Shown piece after piece: positions 17,477 through 23,950 of a stretch of 41,934 nucleotides of DNA. Source of the DNA: a bacterium (GTDB lineage: Bacteria > CLD3 > SB21). The stretch spans positions 1-41,934 of the forward strand of contig WBUR01000037.1 in the NCBI GenBank assembly GCA_008933615.1, written 5' to 3'. The notes beneath the pieces are model-generated. The model saw only the letters and a program-made list of their open reading frames with translations. It was not told the DNA's origin and ran no database searches. A program made the translations under genes and the position numbers. Every line of letters starts with the position of its first letter. Positions within the stretch are counted from its first letter, which is position 1.

Positions 17477-17689
17477 ATGAAATCTGTCACGGGAGAAATA
17501 TCGGATTCGCTTTTTGCGGAGGAACGGACGGCGGAGCCTAGAGAACTATTTTGTATGGATTTTGATCTTGGCTGTTTCGACGTTCCGAGCGCGTTAACCT
17601 GCAAACGAGGAACATCCGCAATCATTTCTGAAGTGCGGTATTATACAATGGCCATCAAAAGTATTTGCCCTTTATGTGAACGCCTATAA
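17477..17689 (+). CDS. Possible small protein coupled to the molybdopterin oxidoreductase
   Basis: A 70-residue frame of unknown function. In favour: a very strong GGAGGT six bases before the ATG, and a stop (TAA, 17687-17689) that shares a base with the ATG of the oxidoreductase gene, a typical coupling arrangement. Against: the amino-acid make-up is ordinary, there is no recognisable motif apart from a Cys pair near the end (ICPLC), and codon use is not convincing. It may be a leader peptide whose translation delivers ribosomes to the next gene. Confidence 0.4.
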   Translation: MKSVTGEISDSLFAEERTAEPRELFCMDFDLGCFDVPSALTCKRGTSAIISEVRYYTMAIKSICPLCERL

Positions 17690-18669
17690 TGAAGTTTCTA
17701 AATCGCCGACATTTTTTAAGAATATCTATTGCCGGTATCGCTCCACTCATCCTGCCTTTCAAGAACTTCAGATTATTCTCATCAATTAATGTCCCGAAAC
17801 GAAAGATCATCCCATTTGACAAGATGAAGGTCTTGTCTGCAAAGGAATTTTACGTTCAGAGCATTGATGAAAAACCTCCTAAAATTGAATCTAAGAAATG
17901 GCGGCTGAGCCTGGACGGATTATTTAAGAATCCAATGACCTTGAATTATGATCAGATAATGGCAAGAGAATCTGTGACGCAAATGACTTCGCTGGCCTGC
18001 ATAGGAAATGAAGTTGGAGGCCAGCAGATCGGCAATGCCCGATGGACGGGTTTCCGATTGCGCGGTCTTTTAGAAGAAGCCGGATTGGGCGAAAATGCGA
18101 AGAAAATCATCTTTTACTGTGAAGATATCTATTCAACCGCCATCGAAATTCAATCGCTGTTGAATGACAACGTGATGCTGGCCTATGTGATGAATGAAAA
18201 GCCGCTCACGCGTGAGCATGGATTTCCCCTGCGGCTGATCATTCCTGGACGTTACGGGATGAAAAATCCGAAATGGCTCAGAAAATTAGTCGCAACGGAG
18301 GAAGACTACAGAGGCTATTGGGAAAATTTTGGTTGGTCGGATACGGCGGAACTACAAATCATCACTCGAATAGACCGCAAAGTTGAAAACCATATCGTAC
18401 AAGGCGTGGCCCTAAATGGTAAGAATAAAATAGACAAAATAGATGTCAGCCTCGACGGCGGACAAAGTTGGAACGAAGCGAATATTGAACAGACCGAAAG
18501 TTCTTATGTTTGGTCATTATGGAGTTTTGAAATCGGCGTAACAAAAGGTAAGATTGAGGTAGTTTGCCGGGCTACGAATGAACAAGGCGAGACACAAGAT
18601 GAAACCAAACGCCTTGCGTTCCCATCCGGCGCCTCAGCTCCGGATCGCCAGAAATTTCGTATTTTGTGA
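17689..18669 (+). CDS. Tat-exported molybdopterin-dependent oxidoreductase (sulfite oxidase family)
   Basis: The 326-residue protein has a twin-arginine signal (NRRHFLRISIAGIAPLIL, Arg6-Arg7), so it should be exported folded with its cofactor. The molybdopterin domain follows (WRLSLDGLF, then TSLACIGNEVGG with Cys104 as the expected Mo ligand, ARWTGFRLRGLLEEAG, HGFPLRLIIPGRYGMKNPKW). The C-terminal third is an Ig-like Mo-co dimerisation domain (IDKIDVSLDGGQSWNEA). This two-domain shape is closer to sulfite oxidase than to MsrP (YedY). No cytochrome partner gene is adjacent, and the electron acceptor and substrate are unknown. Confidence 0.9.
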   Translation: MKFLNRRHFLRISIAGIAPLILPFKNFRLFSSINVPKRKIIPFDKMKVLSAKEFYVQSIDEKPPKIESKKWRLSLDGLFKNPMTLNYDQIMARESVTQMTSLACIGNEVGGQQIGNARWTGFRLRGLLEEAGLGENAKKIIFYCEDIYSTAIEIQSLLNDNVMLAYVMNEKPLTREHGFPLRLIIPGRYGMKNPKWLRKLVATEEDYRGYWENFGWSDTAELQIITRIDRKVENHIVQGVALNGKNKIDKIDVSLDGGQSWNEANIEQTESSYVWSLWSFEIGVTKGKIEVVCRATNEQGETQDETKRLAFPSGASAPDRQKFRIL

Positions 18670-18698
18670 TTGAGCGTTACGGAATTTTTCACTATAAT
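18670..18698 (+). promoter_or_regulatory. Likely promoter of the thiol peroxidase gene
   Basis: TTGAGC (18670-18675) and a perfect TATAAT (18693-18698) are separated by 17 bases, giving an expected start near 18705 and a leader of about 40 bases before the tpx ATG. It begins right after the preceding gene's stop codon, so tpx is probably its own transcript. Confidence 0.65.
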
Positions 18699-18746
18699 TA
18701 TAAACCCAATTAACGAACATTCATTTATTTACATAGGAGAAAAGCT

Positions 18747-19271
18747 ATGACGGAAAGAACCGGTAAATTAACAATCAAAGGCAGCCCCTTGACGCTTTTA
18801 GGCGAAGAAATAAAAGTCGGTCAAAAGGCGCCTAATTTCACTGCGCGCACTGCCTTTGGGCCAGAAACCAAAGTTACTCTGGATAGTTCTAAAGGCAAAA
18901 TTCGTATCTTCAGCGTTTCCCCGTCTCTTGATACCAGCGTTTGCGAAACGCAGGCCATTCGTTTTAATCAAGAAGCGGGTAAGTTAGGTGATGTTGAAAT
19001 CTATCATATTACCGTAGATTTGCCTCCTGCGCAGGCACGTTTCTGCACTCATCAACTTGAAGGTTCAGCCAAAGTAAAAATGGTTTCTGATTATGCAGAA
19101 AAATCATTCGGCATGAATTACGGAATTATCATCAAAGAATGGCAGGTTCTTTCTCGCGGAATTTTTGTCATAGGCAAAGACGATACGGTAAAATATGTCG
19201 AATACCTTCCTGAAGTGGCGCAATTGCCGAATTTTGATAAAGCGCTCGAAGCGGTGAAGAGTCTCATGTAG
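18747..19271 (+). CDS. tpx: Thiol peroxidase (Tpx, atypical 2-Cys peroxiredoxin)
   Basis: The 174-residue protein has the usual Tpx length and landmarks: GEEIKVGQKAPNFTA at the N-terminus, the peroxidatic Cys66 in SPSLDTSVCETQ, and Cys100 in ARFC as the resolving Cys. It reduces lipid and hydrogen peroxides with thioredoxin as electron donor. AGGAG lies eight bases before the ATG; a consensus promoter precedes it and a hairpin terminator follows, so it is a single-gene unit. Confidence 0.97.
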   Translation: MTERTGKLTIKGSPLTLLGEEIKVGQKAPNFTARTAFGPETKVTLDSSKGKIRIFSVSPSLDTSVCETQAIRFNQEAGKLGDVEIYHITVDLPPAQARFCTHQLEGSAKVKMVSDYAEKSFGMNYGIIIKEWQVLSRGIFVIGKDDTVKYVEYLPEVAQLPNFDKALEAVKSLM

Positions 19272-19292
19272 CAAAACGAATAGAGTTCAAGT

Positions 19293-19323
19293 AAAAAAAG
19301 GGCGCCATGGGCGTCCTTTTTTG
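19293..19323. terminator. Bidirectional intrinsic terminator between tpx and the V4R-ParA unit
   Basis: GGGCGCC (19300-19306) pairs with GGCGTCC (19310-19316, one G-T pair) around a three-base loop, flanked by A7 on the left and T-rich sequence on the right, so it can stop transcripts from both converging units. Confidence 0.88.
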
Positions 19324-19333
19324 TTATACCTAA

Positions 19334-19669
19334 CTACGAACCAAGACGGTCTAAAAAATCGGTGAAGGTTTCTTCTTTTCTGCCAAAAAAACGATCGGCA
19401 TGTACGGCCTGTTTTTTTGCACGATGCACATTTGAGGCTATAAAATTTTGAACTGAGTTATCCTTGCCGCGCACGGCAGGGACGATAAGGACTTCACCTA
19501 TCGGCGCAAGAAAATCAGCGACGGTCAAAAAATCTTTGCTGAAAAAAGTGGTTGCGGCCTCGTTCGTGGAACGGGTGAATCGTTTCGCGGGTCTTCTGGA
19601 AAGCGAATTAAATTCCTGAAGTAAAGTTGCTGCTGCGGCCGTTTCCGTAAATTTCGTTTGGGATTCCAT
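19334..19669 (-). CDS. Small protein of unknown function, last gene of the V4R-ParA unit
   Basis: A 111-residue soluble protein, rich in Ala, Thr, Phe and basic residues, with no signal peptide or metal motif. A hydrophobic stretch (VADFLAPIGEVLIVPAV) lies in the middle, and the ends are basic or charged (SRRPAKRFTRS, then FFGRKEETFTDFLDRLGS). I do not recognise the family. Its ATG lies one base after the stop of the second V4R-like gene, so it is translationally coupled and very likely belongs to the same function. By position it could be an adaptor or cargo link for the ParA-like ATPase, as small partners are in other ParA systems, but no sequence feature proves this. Confidence 0.72.
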   Translation of the reverse strand: MESQTKFTETAAAATLLQEFNSLSRRPAKRFTRSTNEAATTFFSKDFLTVADFLAPIGEVLIVPAVRGKDNSVQNFIASNVHRAKKQAVHADRFFGRKEETFTDFLDRLGS

Positions 19670-19670
19670 A

Positions 19671-20345
19671 CTAGTCTTCTTCTATCTCTTTTTTGATTTT
19701 TTGAAACGCCTCGAGCGGTGAAAAATGTTGTTTCATATAATTGTTAACCAAACCGATTGTATCGTCGTTATCCAACAAGAATGAACACCATTCGTATCCT
19801 TCGGATTTGCAGGTGATCTCGACACAGGATAGGTTCATATTCGAAATGCGGCTGAAGATTCCGGCAAAAAAACCAGCGTACAATTCACACGCGGTTCTTG
19901 AATCGTCGCTCGCTGCATCGGGAATAATGTCATTAACCAGGATCGAGTTGTGTAAATCAACAAACAAAAAATTGTCGCGTCTTTTTAGCTCAAAGTTTCC
20001 CCACCCCAGCGCGGCTAAATAGTTGGTGAAAAGCTGATGAAACTGATCCATACTCAGGTCTTTGATTGAACGAACTTCGGGAAATGTCAGCAATGCAAGA
20101 CGCTCGATCTTTGAATAAACCTCGTCGCCCCATTGAAATCCGATTCGGTATAAAAGTTCTTTGTCATGATTAGGGAATCGGGTTTTAATAAAGTTTATAC
20201 AGCCGTTGAAAAAACTTTTATCTATCGCAAGGCCCCGCAGGGATTCATGGATGATGATTTCTGAACTTAATGGAAGGAATTGAACAAAATTATCGGGTAA
20301 AATAAATTCAGCGAATTTTTCAATAGAAACAGTTGAATTGGGCAT
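19671..20345 (-). CDS. V4R-like domain protein B (Cys pair retained)
   Basis: A 224-residue cytoplasmic protein. The C-terminal half has the V4R look: TACELYAGFFAGIFSRIS, then LSCVEITCKSEGYEWCSFLL with the paired cysteines typical of V4R ligand- or metal-binding domains. The middle carries LLYRIGFQWGDEVYSKIE and NYLAALGWGNFELKRRDNF. All of these align by eye with protein A two genes upstream, so the two are paralogues. V4R domains serve as small-molecule or metal sensors and as adaptors. It lies 26 bases after the ParA gene. The N-terminal 50 residues are less conserved. Confidence 0.72.
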   Translation of the reverse strand: MPNSTVSIEKFAEFILPDNFVQFLPLSSEIIIHESLRGLAIDKSFFNGCINFIKTRFPNHDKELLYRIGFQWGDEVYSKIERLALLTFPEVRSIKDLSMDQFHQLFTNYLAALGWGNFELKRRDNFLFVDLHNSILVNDIIPDAASDDSRTACELYAGFFAGIFSRISNMNLSCVEITCKSEGYEWCSFLLDNDDTIGLVNNYMKQHFSPLEAFQKIKKEIEED

Positions 20346-20371
20346 AGTAATTTCCGTAAGTAATAAATAAG

Positions 20372-21187
20372 TTAAAAGCTTTTTGCAATTAATTCGTTGG
20401 GAGATCGCGAAAAAAATTTGAAATTTATTTCTTCAGCAAGATTGTAATAGGCCTGCAACCCCTCGGAAGTAGATTCTAATTCAGCCAGGGCATCCGGTAA
20501 GTTTTTATTGCCCGTATACAAGAGGTTAAGAGATGTATCACGCGGAATGGAAGTTTCAAAAACAAGGTCTTCGGTAAAATAATTGCGAACTTCTTCGTGA
20601 ACGATTTGCGAAGCCATGCTATTATTATCGAACATCGTGAGTAGTACGCCTGCAATTTCAATACTGTGATTTGTATTCTTTTTGATGTCAATCAATTGAT
20701 GCAAAAGTTGCGGGAATGTTCTGAGACTGAGCGGTTCGCTTTGTAGCGGAATGATCGCATAATCTGAAGCGATTAGAGCCCCGGTAGAAATAAGGCCGAT
20801 ACCCGGCGGACAGTCGATGAGTATGAGATCGTAATACGGCGCAGCATTCAGAACGGATTCGCGAAATAATCCGGTAGCGCGGGTTGCGTCTTCAAAAGCC
20901 TTAATTTCAGAGTTAGAGTTTGGGATTCCGGAGTCCATTACAAATAGATTTTCTAATTCCGTTGGCTGTGCGCCGTCGAGAATCTCTGCTTCACCGCAAA
21001 AAACCTGGTACAGGCCGAACGGAGAATTCGGGTGTTTATTGAGGCTGTATACTATTCCGCCCTGAGGATCTGCGTCGATGATCAGAACTTTTCTGTTACT
21101 TCTTGCAAAAGCAACGCCGAGATTGAGCGCGGTAGTTGTTTTACCGACGCCTCCTTTCTGACTCGCTATGCTGAAAATCTGACCCAT
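20372..21187 (-). CDS. ParA/MinD-like ATPase
   Basis: The 271-residue protein has the deviant Walker A loop KGGVGKTTT at residues 10-18 with the signature Lys, switch I DADPQGG at about 40, and Walker B LILIDCPPGIG at about 120. There is no N-terminal helix-turn-helix and no C-terminal amphipathic MinD helix that I can see. It is therefore a small ParA/Soj-type ATPase that could bind DNA non-specifically and position something. No parB gene or parS-like repeats are adjacent. Instead it sits between two paralogous V4R-like genes (gaps of 6 and 26 bases), which makes it an orphan ParA of the cargo-positioning kind; the cargo is unknown. Confidence 0.92.
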   Translation of the reverse strand: MGQIFSIASQKGGVGKTTTALNLGVAFARSNRKVLIIDADPQGGIVYSLNKHPNSPFGLYQVFCGEAEILDGAQPTELENLFVMDSGIPNSNSEIKAFEDATRATGLFRESVLNAAPYYDLILIDCPPGIGLISTGALIASDYAIIPLQSEPLSLRTFPQLLHQLIDIKKNTNHSIEIAGVLLTMFDNNSMASQIVHEEVRNYFTEDLVFETSIPRDTSLNLLYTGNKNLPDALAELESTSEGLQAYYNLAEEINFKFFSRSPNELIAKSF

Positions 21188-21193
21188 GCAACC

Positions 21194-21853
21194 TTATTCC
21201 AAATGTTGATTACCGTATGCGGCCAAAATATCTTTTTCTGTCTTGCCGCTTTGAAGGTGTTGTTCTATTTCCTCGATGACATCTTCTGTACTTAATGCAA
21301 AACGATTTCGTTCGGGAGAGTGAGTATCCGTAAAACCGGTACAAGAAAGTCTTTTTCCTGAAATGGAGCTGAATAAAGCAGATAAGAAACCGGCAAGAAT
21401 GCGATTCATGTGATCGCCATCGGACTTCTCAAGAGCCCATTCAACTGAGTGTTTGAGTTCAATGACGTAAAACTTGTTCCCTTCGGTGATACGGAATTGG
21501 CCGATACCGGAGTAACTCAGGTAGTTATTTAGATATTCTATAAATTCGTCCTTAAGGTAATCCTGAGGCTTTCTAATGGATTCGCTCTTTATTTGTTGTA
21601 TGCGCTCATTTAAGTTTTTATAGAATTCAAAGCCCCAGCTTCTTCCGAATTCATAAAAAAACAGTTTAGGGTCAACTGCCTTGTCTTTGTTTTGTGCCCA
21701 TAGGAGGCTTTGTAATCTCGAAATAAACGGCATATCGACAATTCCAACGCGACGGGGTAGTTGGGTAAACGGATCGGTAAGGGATAGACTTCCCTTGGCA
21801 TAGTCGACTTTGACATTACTTAGAACGGCCGATTCGATTGGGTTTTTGCTCAT
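21194..21853 (-). CDS. V4R-like domain protein A (Cys pair lost)
   Basis: The 219-residue first gene of the unit. It shares with protein B the phrases FFYEFGRSWGFEFYKNLN, NYLSYSGIGQFRITEGNKF and ILAGFLSALFSSISGKRLSC. The following segment reads TGFTDTHSPERNRFAL, so the two cysteines that B keeps (ITC, WC) are absent here. This suggests the two paralogues have split roles: one still binding a metal or thiol ligand, the other structural. No membrane segment or DNA-binding motif is visible. It is transcribed divergently from the pterin enzyme gene across 190 bases of AT-rich sequence. Confidence 0.7.
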   Translation of the reverse strand: MSKNPIESAVLSNVKVDYAKGSLSLTDPFTQLPRRVGIVDMPFISRLQSLLWAQNKDKAVDPKLFFYEFGRSWGFEFYKNLNERIQQIKSESIRKPQDYLKDEFIEYLNNYLSYSGIGQFRITEGNKFYVIELKHSVEWALEKSDGDHMNRILAGFLSALFSSISGKRLSCTGFTDTHSPERNRFALSTEDVIEEIEQHLQSGKTEKDILAAYGNQHLE

Positions 21854-22044
21854 GATAGTCCGACGGGTATGTGATTGATAAAAATGCGAAACAAACTACA
21901 ATTTTCTTGCTTATAAATCAATGCAAAAATACAGATAGGCGTAAAAGAATATGAATGGATTGTAATTTTTAATTGGAATATTTAGTTAAATTTTTTAGCT
22001 TTGGGTTAATTTTGTTTAACTCAGCGTAGGGGAAATGCCGACGA

Positions 22045-22569
22045 ATGTCTAAATTCATAATACATATTTCCAAGGAATATCTAAAATTCAGTTCGGCGCA
22101 TTTTACAATTTTTGACGATAATGACGTTGAGCGCCTGCACGGGCACAATTACTACGTCGCGGTGGATATCGAATGCCGGGATAGCGAAAACGGGATCACA
22201 TTTGATTTCAAAGATCTCAAACGAATGATGCAGGCGCTTTGCGACCAACTCGACGAAAAAATTCTTCTTCCAACGGAGTCGAAATATCTAAAACTTTCAA
22301 AGAATCGCGACCAGTTTGAGGTGGTGTTTTCTGGCTCCGGATTTTCAAAAAATTACAGTTTCCCGTGCGAAGATGTGGAGATTTTACCGATTGCAAACGT
22401 TACCTCGGAATTGCTGGCAAAATATATCTGCGATGCTTTTTGCAGGAAATTAGAAACATCGTGGAACGAAAACAATCCGGACAAAGAGATCGTGAGTTTT
22501 GTTATCGCCGTCGCGGTGAAAGTAGAAGAAACCAAAGGACAGTCGGCAAGTTATGTCTGGGAATACTAG
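22045..22569 (+). CDS. 6-pyruvoyl-tetrahydropterin synthase family protein, PTPS-III-like
   Basis: The 174-residue protein has the zinc site of the QueD/PTPS fold: His19 in FSSAH and His32/His34 in ERLHGHNY. QueD and classic PTPS carry a catalytic Cys in C-x3-HGH; here that position is Val28, and instead Glu29 forms E-x-x-H-G-H. That motif marks PTPS-III proteins, which cleave the side chain of 7,8-dihydroneopterin triphosphate to give 6-hydroxymethyl-dihydropterin and replace FolB in folate synthesis. The protein is longer than typical QueD (about 120-140). A queG gene elsewhere in the window shows queuosine is also made, so a true QueD may exist elsewhere. Confidence 0.82.
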   Translation: MSKFIIHISKEYLKFSSAHFTIFDDNDVERLHGHNYYVAVDIECRDSENGITFDFKDLKRMMQALCDQLDEKILLPTESKYLKLSKNRDQFEVVFSGSGFSKNYSFPCEDVEILPIANVTSELLAKYICDAFCRKLETSWNENNPDKEIVSFVIAVAVKVEETKGQSASYVWEY

Positions 22570-22612
22570 GGATCAGAAGATAAGTGTATTGAATAAATAA
22601 ATGAAAGTTTAG

Positions 22613-23638
22613 ATGGCGGAATCCAAAGCGAATAGTAAAACAAAAGCAGCCGTGAAAAAAAAGGTCGAAATAGAAAGTAATCTTACTTCAGAAGATTATA
22701 TTCGAATGTACCGCCTGATGCGTTTGACGCGTGAATTTGATCAGGGTATTATCAGGTTATATCGTCAGAGCAAGATGATCGGCGGCGCGTATTCCGGTTG
22801 GGGAAATGAGGCGACGGCCGTCGGCAGTGCGTTTGCGCTGGAGCCGCAGGATTATTTATATCCGATGCACCGCGATATTGGCGCACATTTCACGCGCGGA
22901 CAGTCCGCGAAAGTTCTGATGCTCAATCATCTCGCCCGCGCCGACAGTCCCACGCGCGGTGTGGACGGAACGGGGCATTATTATGACAAGAAATTACGTA
23001 TCGTAGGAAATATCAGCCACCTTGCCGCGATGATCCCGCAAGCAGCGGGTACTGCGCTTGCCGCTGTAAAGAAAAAGGAAAATGCGGTCGTGCTTAATTA
23101 TATCGGTGATGGAGGAATGAACGTCGGAGAATATTACGAGGGGATGAATCTTGCGGCCGTTTGGAAATTGCCGTTTGTGCTTATCATTGAGAATAATCAA
23201 TATGCGTATTCGACACCGACGCATTTGCAATATGCCTGTGAGAGCCCTGTGGATCGCGCTATCGGCTACGGAATTCCTGGGGTTAAAATTGACGGGACGA
23301 AAATTCTGGAAGTATATGATGCCTGTAAAACGGCAGTGGATAGGGCGCGGTCGGGGAAAGGCCCAACGCTGATCGAATCGGTTACGATGCGCATGCGCGG
23401 ACATGCAGAACATGACGGGCATGAGTATTATCCCAAAGGGCTTTTGGAAAAGTGGCAGGCGAAAGACCCGATCGATCAATTCGAGAAATGCCTTCTTGAA
23501 AAAAAAGTTTTGACACAGAAATTGATCGAGAAAATTTCAGCTGACGTTAAGCATGAAATCGAAGAGGCGGTGGAATTTGCCGATAGGGCGCCCTGGCCCA
23601 ACGGCGCCGATGCAGAATTGGGCGTATACGCGGAGTAG
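22613..23638 (+). CDS. 2-oxoacid dehydrogenase E1 component, alpha subunit (copy 1)
   Basis: 341 residues of the thiamine-diphosphate-dependent E1-alpha family (pyruvate, branched-chain or acetoin dehydrogenases). The TPP/Mg motif is complete: YIGDGGMNVGEYYEGMN to IIENNQYAYSTP (GDG-N27-NN). The loop MRMRGHAEHDG is also typical. The N-terminal active-site loop reads HRDIGAHFTRG, lacking the His of the PDH-type RxHG, which is closer to branched-chain-type enzymes; the substrate is therefore open. The first 25 residues are a Lys-rich tail. It lies 44 bases after the pterin gene. The partner beta subunit is probably the gene at 32115, and no E2 or E3 is in the window. Confidence 0.92.
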   Translation: MAESKANSKTKAAVKKKVEIESNLTSEDYIRMYRLMRLTREFDQGIIRLYRQSKMIGGAYSGWGNEATAVGSAFALEPQDYLYPMHRDIGAHFTRGQSAKVLMLNHLARADSPTRGVDGTGHYYDKKLRIVGNISHLAAMIPQAAGTALAAVKKKENAVVLNYIGDGGMNVGEYYEGMNLAAVWKLPFVLIIENNQYAYSTPTHLQYACESPVDRAIGYGIPGVKIDGTKILEVYDACKTAVDRARSGKGPTLIESVTMRMRGHAEHDGHEYYPKGLLEKWQAKDPIDQFEKCLLEKKVLTQKLIEKISADVKHEIEEAVEFADRAPWPNGADAELGVYAE

Positions 23639-23647
23639 TCTTTTGCA

Positions 23648-23670
23648 GTCACTCAGAGCGAAGCGATGAA
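23648..23670 (+). repeat. Left arm of an imperfect inverted repeat flanking a GIY-YIG remnant
   Basis: GTCACTCAGAGCGAAGCGAT and the next 3 bases match the reverse complement of 23901-23923 at 18 of 23 positions. The pair frames the 23696-23833 remnant, suggesting the ends of a small mobile or repetitive unit. Confidence 0.55.
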
Positions 23671-23695
23671 TCTCATGCGAAATTGAGAACACGCC

Positions 23696-23833
23696 ATGCG
23701 ACAGTATTTTGTTTATATGATGTCGAATAAAAATAACAGGGTGCTGTATAGCGGTATTACAAATAATGTGATGAGAAGGGGATTTGAGCATTAGAATAAC
23801 CTTTACGTTTATAATGTTGAGAAATTAGAATAA
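23696..23833 (+). pseudogene. GIY-YIG endonuclease remnant
   Basis: From ATG 23696 the frame reads MRQYFVYMMSNKNNRVLYSG and continues ITNNVMRRGFEH before a TAG at 23792. This is the exact N-terminal pattern of the small GIY-YIG (UPF0213-like) nucleases that are multicopy in many FCB genomes. After the TAG the same frame continues NNLYVYNVEKLE to TAA 23831, resembling the next block of the family (YNVxKLV) with an internal deletion. The protein would need about 80-95 residues, so the copy is dead: a nonsense codon, a deletion and a lost C-terminus. It fills most of the 312-base gap between the two E1-alpha genes. Confidence 0.75.
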
Positions 23834-23900
23834 ATTTAAATACGATAAACCCGAAATGGCGGATCTCTATAATAATGAAATAGTACTTCCAATTAGGGAA

Positions 23901-23923
23901 CTCTTCGTTTCGCTCAGAGTAAC
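23901..23923 (-). repeat. Right arm of the inverted repeat flanking the GIY-YIG remnant
   Basis: Reads GTTACTCTGAGCGAAACGAA plus 3 bases on the minus strand, 18 of 23 identical to the left arm at 23648-23670. It ends 27 bases before the GTG start of the second E1-alpha gene. Confidence 0.55.
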
Positions 23924-23950
23924 TTTTACAAAAAACGGAATGGTAGTTAC

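Noticed and set aside
18504-19270. Idea that the molybdopterin enzyme and tpx form one operon
   Set aside because: A good promoter with perfect TATAAT lies between them, so tpx is more likely separate.
21940-22044. Possible operator (repeated GTTAA/TTTAAC) between the V4R unit and the pterin gene
   Set aside because: The stretch is AT-rich and the repeats are short and imperfect; not distinguishable from chance.
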